A DNA stretch of 64,000 bases from the NCBI GenBank assembly GCA_043744215.1, contig JAYTVC010000039.1, positions 1 through 64,000 of the forward strand, read 5' to 3'. This document shows, one piece after another, positions 33,760 through 39,834 of this stretch; the stretch's first letter is position 1; the number at the start of each line of letters is the position of its first letter. The notes under the pieces are model-generated. The model was not told the origin of the DNA, searched no databases, and saw nothing but the letters and a program-made list of their open reading frames with translations. Position numbers and translations under genes: made by a program. The stretch comes from JBEEJL01 sp043744215. GTDB taxonomy: Bacteria > Pseudomonadota > Gammaproteobacteria > Burkholderiales > JBEEJL01.

Positions 33760-34107
33760 TTAAACGCTCCACAAAATTGAAATAGACCAGATGGTGTAAG
33801 CGAGCAGCAGGAAAATCACCATGACCTGCAAAGCGAACCGGAGGCCGGTGTGTTTGATGTAATCCATGAAAATGTCGCGCACGCCGACCCATGCGTGATA
33901 AAACACGCAGAGAAAAAATATCAGTGTCATGATGCGCACAAAATTCGCGCCGAACAACATTTTCCATTTGGCGAAATCCCACGGTGCGTGGATCATCATC
34001 GCGCCTGCGAACAAAACGGAATACAGCGCCATAAACACTGCGGTAATGCGCTGGGCCAGCCAATCGCGCAGACCGTAGCGGGCACCGGTGACAACGCGCT
34101 TTACCAT
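33760..34107 (-). CDS. sdhD: Succinate dehydrogenase membrane anchor subunit
   Basis: A 115-residue subunit with three transmembrane helices (about 17-40, 54-75, 88-112). The heme-ligating and quinone-site region is FYHAWVGVRDIFMDYI near 66-81. Its ATG overlaps the sdhC stop by seven bases, indicating coupled translation. Confidence 0.9.
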   Translation of the reverse strand: MVKRVVTGARYGLRDWLAQRITAVFMALYSVLFAGAMMIHAPWDFAKWKMLFGANFVRIMTLIFFLCVFYHAWVGVRDIFMDYIKHTGLRFALQVMVIFLLLAYTIWSISILWSV

Positions 34108-34487
34108 AATTTTACCCCCACCAAAATCGTCAGCAGAATACTGACGCCCATGACAATTTTTGCCGACAACCGCGCTGATGGCAGGTCAATACCCTTGTGC
34201 ACGTCCATGAGCAGATGGCGAATGCCAGCACAGAAATGATGCAAATAAGCCCACACAAAAACGAGTGTGACGAGCTTGGCGACGGGATGGGACAGGCAGG
34301 CGATGACCGATTGAAAACTGTCCGGCGACGCGAGGCTTTTACTCAGCGCCCATAACAAGGCGGGAATGAAAAACAGAAATAGTATCGATCCGCTGATTCG
34401 GTGCAAAATGGAAACCAAACCGGGAAGCGGCAATTTGATTTTCATTAGATCCAAATGTTTTGGACGTTTTTTAATTATTTCGGACAT
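34101..34487 (-). CDS. sdhC: Succinate dehydrogenase cytochrome b556 subunit
   Basis: A 128-residue subunit with three helices. The family signature SILHRISGSILF is near 26-37, with the quinone-site Ser and Arg, and the heme-ligating histidine region is HHFCAGIRHLLMDVHKG near 82-98. It is first in the sdhCDAB-sdhE-gltA-sucAB-lpd series and lies about 53 bases after the GntR regulator stop, a gap containing an AT-rich motif. Confidence 0.94.
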   Translation of the reverse strand: MSEIIKKRPKHLDLMKIKLPLPGLVSILHRISGSILFLFFIPALLWALSKSLASPDSFQSVIACLSHPVAKLVTLVFVWAYLHHFCAGIRHLLMDVHKGIDLPSARLSAKIVMGVSILLTILVGVKLW

Positions 34488-34498
34488 GGTAAATTACT

Positions 34499-34525
34499 CT
34501 TTATAATCAAATACTTACAAAACAC
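34499..34525 (+). repeat. AT-rich dispersed motif, copy 6
   Basis: Plus-strand CTTTATAATCAAATACTTAC between the GntR regulator gene and sdhC, antisense to both. Confidence 0.75.
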
Positions 34526-34540
34526 ACGCAACAAATCATT

Positions 34541-35278
34541 TTAACCTAATTCGTTGTAGTAGGAATAGCCGTCGGTATGGCACAACCCTCTGCGCCATTC
34601 TACGGGCTTATCGCCGTAGGTGTAGGCGATACGATCCACACATAACAGCGGCGTGCCAACTTTAATATTGAGGTACTTCGCCGTTTCTTTGTCGGCCGAC
34701 ACGGCGCTCAGACGCTCTTCGGCGCGAATCATGCGCAGCTTGTAATGGCTTTCAAAAAAACTGTAGAACGAGCCTTTGTAGCTGGCCAAAGTTTCTTGCG
34801 TCAAGCCCTTGAACAACGCGGCCGAGAGGCAAATTTCGTCCAGCACGACGGGATTGCCGGAATAGCTCAGCACTCGTTTGACGGAAAACACCGGCGCGCC
34901 CGCGCGCAAATCAATGACTTTGGCGATCTCGGCGCTGCACTTGGCGCGCTTGAAATCCACCACAATGCTGTCCGGGTAGGGCGTGTCGCCCGCATTGTTC
35001 ATCACCCGGAGAAAACGGAATTGTGTACGTTCTTCCGTGTGGGTGGCGACGAAAGTGCCTTTGCCCTGGCGGCGCACAACAATATTTTCAGCGGACAATT
35101 CATCGATGGCCTTGCGCACCGTTCCTTGGCTGACCTTGAAGCGGGCAGCAAGTTCGATTTCACTGGGAATCGCCTCGCCGGGGCGCCATTCGCCCGCGAT
35201 AAGGCTCTGCGTGATCAGGATTTTGATCTGATCATAGAGCGGGCGAAAGCTCGGTGGCGTGAGTTGATGTTTAACCAT
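34541..35278 (-). CDS. GntR-family transcriptional regulator (HutC/UTRA type)
   Basis: A 245-residue regulator. The N-terminal winged helix is clear (LIAGEWRPGEAIPSEIELAARF, VSQGTVRKAIDEL, RRQGKGTFVATH; residues 25-85). The C-terminal UTRA ligand domain follows (AGAPVFSVKRVLSYSGNPVVLDEICL, and GTPLLCVDRIAYTYGDKPVEWRRGLCHTDGYSYY). It lies between the sdh genes, same strand, and prpB, divergent. A perfect 22-bp palindrome lies between the two divergent promoters. Control of prpBC(D), of sdh, or of both is inferred; the effector is not known. Confidence 0.88.
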   Translation of the reverse strand: MVKHQLTPPSFRPLYDQIKILITQSLIAGEWRPGEAIPSEIELAARFKVSQGTVRKAIDELSAENIVVRRQGKGTFVATHTEERTQFRFLRVMNNAGDTPYPDSIVVDFKRAKCSAEIAKVIDLRAGAPVFSVKRVLSYSGNPVVLDEICLSAALFKGLTQETLASYKGSFYSFFESHYKLRMIRAEERLSAVSADKETAKYLNIKVGTPLLCVDRIAYTYGDKPVEWRRGLCHTDGYSYYNELG

Positions 35279-35293
35279 GATTTTATGAAGATA

Positions 35294-35322
35294 ATTTTAG
35301 CACGATCGCGCGGCAAGTCACA
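35294..35322 (-). promoter_or_regulatory. Candidate promoter of the GntR gene
   Basis: On the minus strand TGTGAC (35322-35317), 17 bases and TAAAAT (35299-35294) precede the ATG at 35278. The -35 match is weak. The palindrome at 35327-35348 lies four bases upstream of it. Confidence 0.35.
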
Positions 35323-35326
35323 CATT

Positions 35327-35348
35327 TTATATCTTATATAAGATATAA
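35327..35348. promoter_or_regulatory. 22-bp perfect palindrome, likely GntR operator
   Basis: TTATATCTTAT followed directly by its reverse complement ATAAGATATAA. It is centred between the gntR and prpB promoters, 7 bases upstream of the prpB -35 box. GntR regulators bind such palindromes and often autoregulate, so it is the best operator candidate in the window. Confidence 0.65.
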
Positions 35349-35354
35349 GTCTAC

Positions 35355-35383
35355 TTGACTTGGACAAATGCAGACGCTAGACT
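35355..35383 (+). promoter_or_regulatory. Candidate sigma-70 promoter of prpB
   Basis: TTGACT (35355-35360), a 17-base spacer and TAGACT (35378-35383), about 43 bases before the prpB ATG. Spacing is ideal and five of six bases match the -35 consensus. Confidence 0.6.
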
Positions 35384-35425
35384 TTGTTCTTCGTAACCTG
35401 CCGCTTTTCTCTACGGACATTGCCT

Positions 35426-36310
35426 ATGACTTCCTCTGCCGGTGCCACATTCCGCGCTGCCGTTGCCAGCGAAAAACCCCTGCAAGTCGTAGGCGCCATC
35501 AATGCCTACACGGCACGCATGGCCGAAGCCAGCGGCTTCAAGGCGCTCTACATTTCCGGCGGCGGCGTCGCGGCCAACTCATTGGGCATGCCCGACCTCG
35601 GCATCAGCACGATGGAAGACGTGCTTACCGACGCGCGCCGCATTACCGATGTCACCACCCTGCCCCTGCTGGTCGATATCGACACAGGCTGGGGTGGCGC
35701 CTTCAACATCGCGCGCACCATCCGCTCATTTATCAAGGCCGGCGTCGGCGCAGTCCATATGGAAGACCAAGTGGGCACCAAGCGTTGCGGACATCGTCCG
35801 GGCAAGGAAGTCGTGAGCACGGAAGAAATGGTTGATCGCGTCAAAGCCGCCGTCGATGCGCGCACCGACGCAAATTTTGTCATCATGGCGCGCACCGATG
35901 CGCTGGCCGTCGAAGGCATTAACGCCGCGATGGACCGCGCCTGCGCCTACGTCGAAGCCGGTGCGGATATGATTTTCCCCGAGGCGATGACGGAACTGTC
36001 GATGTACAAGCAATTCAAGCAGGCAGTGAAAGTGCCCATTTTGGCCAATATCACCGAGTTCGGCCACACGCCGCTTTACACGCGTGAAGAGCTAGCCAGC
36101 GTCGATGTCGATATCGTCTTGCATTGCTGCTCGGCTTACCGCGCCATGAACGCGGCGGCGCTGAAAGTGTATGAGTCCATCCGCAAAGAAGGCACGCAAA
36201 AACATGTCGTCGATCTGATGCAAACGCGCGCCGACTTGTATAAATATCTCGACTATCATGCTTATGAGCAAAAGCTGGACGAGCTTTTTGCTGCTAAAAA
36301 AATTAAATAA
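35426..36310 (+). CDS. prpB: 2-methylisocitrate lyase
   Basis: A 294-residue PEP-mutase/ICL superfamily enzyme that cleaves 2-methylisocitrate to pyruvate and succinate. The catalytic loop is GTKRCGHRPGKEVVS near 117-131, with metal- and substrate-binding segments YISGGGVAANSLG, LVDIDTGWG, HMEDQ and MARTDA in the right order. The frame is open from a TTG at 35384, but the ATG at 35426 gives the standard PrpB N-terminus and lies below the promoter. It is 40 bases upstream of prpC. Confidence 0.95.
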   Translation: MTSSAGATFRAAVASEKPLQVVGAINAYTARMAEASGFKALYISGGGVAANSLGMPDLGISTMEDVLTDARRITDVTTLPLLVDIDTGWGGAFNIARTIRSFIKAGVGAVHMEDQVGTKRCGHRPGKEVVSTEEMVDRVKAAVDARTDANFVIMARTDALAVEGINAAMDRACAYVEAGADMIFPEAMTELSMYKQFKQAVKVPILANITEFGHTPLYTREELASVDVDIVLHCCSAYRAMNAAALKVYESIRKEGTQKHVVDLMQTRADLYKYLDYHAYEQKLDELFAAKKIK

Positions 36311-36330
36311 AATCAAATAGTTACCTAACA
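36304..36330 (+). repeat. AT-rich dispersed motif, copy 7
   Basis: AAATAAAATCAAATAGTTAC overlaps the stop codon of prpB (TAA at 36308-36310) and precedes prpC in the same orientation. Confidence 0.75.
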
Positions 36331-36349
36331 ACTCATCACGGAGAAAAAC

Positions 36350-37501
36350 ATGGCCGATACGCCCGTCATACCGAAACCCAAAAAATCTGTCGCGCTCTCC
36401 GGCGTGACTGCGGGCAACACGGCGCTGTGCACCGTGGGCCGAACCGGCAACGATTTGCATTATCGCGGCTACGACATTCTCGACATCGCCGACACATGCG
36501 AGTTTGAAGAAATTGCGCACTTGCTGGTTCACGGCACTTTTCCAAACAAAGCCGAACTCGCTGCCTACAAACGCAAACTGCAAAGTCTGCGCGGCCTGCC
36601 CGCCAATGTGCAGGACGCCCTCGAATGCCTGCCCGCTAGCACACACCCGATGGACGTGTTGCGCACCGGCGCATCGTTGCTCGGCTGCACCTTGCCGGAA
36701 AAAGATGACCACAACATCGCCGGTGCGCGCGACATTGCCGACAAACTGATGGCCAGCTTCGGCTCCATGCTGCTCTACTGGTATCACTACAGCCACAACG
36801 GCAAATGCATCGAAGTGGAAACCGACGACGACTCCATCGGTGGCCATTTTCTCCATCTGTTACACGGCGAAAAACCCCAAGCGTCGTGGGTCAAAGGCAT
36901 GCACACGTCACTGATTTTGTATGCGGAGCACGAGTTCAACGCTTCCACGTTCGCCGCGCGCGTCATCGCCGGCACGGGCTCGGATATGTACTCGGCCATC
37001 ACCGGTGCCATCGGTGCCCTGCGCGGTCCGAAGCACGGCGGTGCCAACGAGGCAGCCTTCGACATCCAGCAGCGTTACAACTCGCCCGACGAAGCGGAAG
37101 CCGACATCAAGCAGCGCATCGCCAACAAGGAAATCGTTATCGGCTTCGGCCATCCGGTTTACACCGTGAGCGATCCGCGCAATGTAGTCATCAAGGAAGT
37201 GGCAAAAAAATTGTCCAAAGAAATGGGCAACATGAAACTCTTCAACGTGGCCGAGCGCCTCGAATCGGTGATGTGGGCAGAGAAAAAAATGTTCCCCAAC
37301 CTCGACTGGTTCAGCGCCGTGAGCTATCACTCGATGGGCGTGCCAACGGACATGTTTACGCCGCTATTCGTCATTGCGCGCACGTCGGGCTGGAGCGCCC
37401 ACGTGATCGAGCAGCGCATCGACGGCAAAATCATCCGCCCTTCCGCCAATTACATCGGGCCGGAAGATTTGAAATTCGTGCCTATCGAAAAACGTAAGTA
37501 A
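36350..37501 (+). CDS. prpC: 2-methylcitrate synthase
   Basis: A 383-residue citrate-synthase-fold enzyme condensing propionyl-CoA and oxaloacetate. The short N-terminus (VALSGVTAGNTALCTVGRTGNDLHYRGYDI) is the PrpC form, unlike GltA. Catalytic positions lie in LYAEHEFNASTF, KHGGANEAAFDIQ, GFGHPVYTVSDPRN and the aspartate region LDWFSAVSYHSMGVPTDMFT. A GGAG ribosome site precedes the ATG. It works between PrpE/AcuI and PrpD. Confidence 0.95.
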   Translation: MADTPVIPKPKKSVALSGVTAGNTALCTVGRTGNDLHYRGYDILDIADTCEFEEIAHLLVHGTFPNKAELAAYKRKLQSLRGLPANVQDALECLPASTHPMDVLRTGASLLGCTLPEKDDHNIAGARDIADKLMASFGSMLLYWYHYSHNGKCIEVETDDDSIGGHFLHLLHGEKPQASWVKGMHTSLILYAEHEFNASTFAARVIAGTGSDMYSAITGAIGALRGPKHGGANEAAFDIQQRYNSPDEAEADIKQRIANKEIVIGFGHPVYTVSDPRNVVIKEVAKKLSKEMGNMKLFNVAERLESVMWAEKKMFPNLDWFSAVSYHSMGVPTDMFTPLFVIARTSGWSAHVIEQRIDGKIIRPSANYIGPEDLKFVPIEKRK

Positions 37502-37587
37502 ATCAAAACACGGACGAAACTTCTCTTTAGGTTTATGATGCGCGGATAATAATTATTCGACACAATAATCCCAAGGAGAAATTTGTC

Positions 37588-38088
37588 ATGACGTACACAA
37601 AGACCCAGGCAGGGTCGGAGGAAATAAAAAACCGCAGTTTGAAATTAGCCTCGCAGTTGCGCACCTTGTTGCTGATGGTGGATGGCAAAAAAAGTGTGGC
37701 GGAATTGCAGTCCATTTGCAAAGCGCTCGGGGCGCCGGACACTGGGCTGGCCGATCTGTTCAACAAAGGACTGATTGCCGAAGCCAGTTCAAGCGGCAAT
37801 GTGGCGTCAACGGATGCAGACATCACCATAGTGCAAAATCCCGCACGCCTGGCGCAAACACCGGAGCAAGCTGCACAGATCTACACGCGCATCCAGCAGA
37901 ATATGAACGACGTAGTGCGCAGTGTCATGGGATTACGTGGCGTATTCATGACCATGAAAATCGAGAAGTGCATGAACCTCGCGGATTTGAAAACCCTGTA
38001 TCCGTATTTTGAAACGGCGGCCATCAAAGCGGCCGGCAAGGAAATCGGCGAAACCCTGTGCCGGGACATTCGCCATGCATTGAGGTAA
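37588..38088 (+). CDS. Conserved-looking hypothetical protein inside the prp cluster
   Basis: A 166-residue soluble protein, not recognised. Residues 18-60 (LASQLRTLLLMVDGKKSVAEL...LNKGLI-like) resemble small helical winged-helix-like segments found at the start of some proteobacterial hypothetical proteins. The C-terminal half is mostly helical (VVRSVMGLRGVFMTMKIEKCMNLADLKTL). There is no signal peptide or membrane helix. The ATG follows AAGGAG. It lies 86 bases after prpC and 70 before prpD on the same strand, but with intergenic gaps that could hold its own promoter. A role in propionate metabolism is only suggested by position. Confidence 0.6.
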   Translation: MTYTKTQAGSEEIKNRSLKLASQLRTLLLMVDGKKSVAELQSICKALGAPDTGLADLFNKGLIAEASSSGNVASTDADITIVQNPARLAQTPEQAAQIYTRIQQNMNDVVRSVMGLRGVFMTMKIEKCMNLADLKTLYPYFETAAIKAAGKEIGETLCRDIRHALR

Positions 38089-38097
38089 GCATTTTCA

Positions 38098-38126
38098 GCA
38101 ACTCATTGATTATATTGAATAATTTA
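38098..38126 (-). repeat. AT-rich dispersed motif, copy 8
   Basis: Minus-strand TTCAATATAATCAATGAGTT, between the hypothetical gene and prpD and antisense to both. It shares TATAATCAATGAGTT with the uvrC copy. Confidence 0.7.
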
Positions 38127-38158
38127 ACACTTTTCTTCAACGCAATAAAGGAAATTCT

Positions 38159-39610
38159 GTGTCAGCCCACATCTCCAACGTCCGCCCCAAACCCGATAAA
38201 GTGCTCGTCGATATCGTTGATTACGTCACCCAATATCAAATCAAATCCAGCGTCGCCTACGACACCGCACGCAATTGTTTGATCGATACCCTGGGTTGCG
38301 GATTAGAAGCGTTGGAGTATCCGGCATGTAAAAAATTACTGGGCCCGATTGTTCCCGGCACCGTGGTGCCGAACGGCGCGAAAGTGCCGGGCACGCAATT
38401 CCAGCTTGACCCAATCCAGGCCGCGTTCAACATCGGGGCAATGATTCGCTGGCTTGACTTTAACGACACCTGGCTCGCCGCCGAATGGGGCCATCCTTCC
38501 GATAACCTGGGCGGCATTCTCGCCACCGCCGACTGGTTGTCGCGCAACGCCGTCGCAGCAGGCAAAAAACCGTTGCTGATGAAAGACGTGTTGACCGCCA
38601 TGATCAAGGCCCATGAAATCCAGGGCTGCATCGCGCTGGAAAACTCTTTCAACAAAGTTGGCCTCGATCATGTGGTGCTGGTGAAAGTCGCTTCCACCGC
38701 CGTCGTCGCCGAAATGCTCGGCTTGAGCAAAGACGAAATCCTCAATGCGGTTTCGCTGGCATTTGTCGATGGCCAATCATTGCGCACCTATCGCCATTCA
38801 CCCAACACTGGCTCGCGTAAATCCTGGGCGGCGGGCGACGCGACGTCGCGCGCCGTGCGTCTAGCGCTGATCGCCAAGACGGGCGAAATGGGTTATCCGT
38901 CTGTATTAAGCGCGAAAACCTGGGGCTTCTACGACGTGCTGTTCAAGGGCAATGCATTCAAATTCCAGCGGCCTTACGGTTCGTATGTGATGGAAAATGT
39001 GCTGTTCAAAATTTCCTTCCCCGCCGAATTCCATTCGCAAACTGCCGTCGAAGCGGCGATGACCTTGCATGGCGAATTGAAAAAAGCCGGCAAGTCCGTC
39101 GAAGACATCAAAAAAATTACCATTCGCACCCACGAAGCCTGCATACGCATTATCGACAAAAAAGGTCCGCTGGATAACCCCGCCGATCGCGACCACTGCA
39201 TTCAATACATGGTCGCTGTGCCGCTGATTTTCGGCCGCCTCACCGCCAGCGATTACGAAGACAGCGTCGCTGCCGACAAGCGCATCGACGTGTTGCGCGA
39301 CAAGATCGTCTGCGTGGAAGACACAGCCTTCACCAAGGATTATCACGACCCGAAGAAACGTTCGATTGCTAACGCGATGACCATCGAATTCAAGGACGGC
39401 AAAAAAATGAAAGAAATCGAAGTCGAATACCCGATTGGACACGCCCGTCGTCGTAAGGATGGCATTCCACTACTCGTCGCCAAATTTAAAACCAACCTCG
39501 CGCGCATGTTCCCGCAAAAACAGCAGGACGCAATTTTGAAAGTGTCGCTGGACCAGAAAAAACTGGAAGCGATGGCGGTGAATGAGTATGTGGATATGTA
39601 TGTGATTTAA
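38159..39610 (+). CDS. prpD: 2-methylcitrate dehydratase (MmgE/PrpD family)
   Basis: A 483-residue enzyme dehydrating 2-methylcitrate to 2-methyl-cis-aconitate without a cofactor. It starts with GTG at 38159 after an AAAGGAAA ribosome site. Family landmarks are LIDTLGCGLEALEY near 40, FNIGAMIRWLDFNDTWLAAEWGHPSDN near 88-115, GSRKSWAAGDATSRAVRLA near 220 and KISFPAEFHSQTAVEAA near 285. PrpD is used here rather than the AcnD/PrpF pair. The following aconitase could hydrate the product to 2-methylisocitrate. Confidence 0.94.
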   Translation: MSAHISNVRPKPDKVLVDIVDYVTQYQIKSSVAYDTARNCLIDTLGCGLEALEYPACKKLLGPIVPGTVVPNGAKVPGTQFQLDPIQAAFNIGAMIRWLDFNDTWLAAEWGHPSDNLGGILATADWLSRNAVAAGKKPLLMKDVLTAMIKAHEIQGCIALENSFNKVGLDHVVLVKVASTAVVAEMLGLSKDEILNAVSLAFVDGQSLRTYRHSPNTGSRKSWAAGDATSRAVRLALIAKTGEMGYPSVLSAKTWGFYDVLFKGNAFKFQRPYGSYVMENVLFKISFPAEFHSQTAVEAAMTLHGELKKAGKSVEDIKKITIRTHEACIRIIDKKGPLDNPADRDHCIQYMVAVPLIFGRLTASDYEDSVAADKRIDVLRDKIVCVEDTAFTKDYHDPKKRSIANAMTIEFKDGKKMKEIEVEYPIGHARRRKDGIPLLVAKFKTNLARMFPQKQQDAILKVSLDQKKLEAMAVNEYVDMYVI

Positions 39611-39625
39611 TTGCGTAACCCTTTC

Positions 39626-39648
39626 ACCATAGAGACACAGAGAAAAGA
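39626..39648. repeat. Degenerate extra arm of the CACAGAG repeat
   Basis: CACCATAGAGACACAGAGAA, a shorter direct copy of the arm that begins at 39658, just after prpD. Confidence 0.6.
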
Positions 39649-39657
39649 AAATCTTTT

Positions 39658-39809
39658 CACCACAGAGGCACAGAGACACAGAGAAAACCAAGGTCTGAGT
39701 AAAAACCTTTAATTAGTGTCATTTCTACGAAGACAGAAATAGTGCGTAATTTGTTGGGTTTAACTGTTTAGGGTTTTGTTTTTCTCTGTGTCTCTGTGCC
39801 TCTGTGGTG
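39658..39809. repeat. MITE-like palindromic element, CACAGAGGCACAGAG arms, copy 2
   Basis: The left arm (from CACCACAGAGGCACAGAGAC) is the exact reverse complement of the right arm at 39778-39809 over about 28 bases. The 88-base centre shows no gene. It lies between prpD and acnA and is related to the element at 25385-25521. Confidence 0.8.
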
Positions 39810-39834
39810 AGCCTTTAGAATTCAGGAGTCAACC

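Noticed and set aside
36092..36856. 254-codon minus-strand open frame
   Set aside because: Antisense to the end of prpB and start of prpC; composition shows it is a shadow frame.
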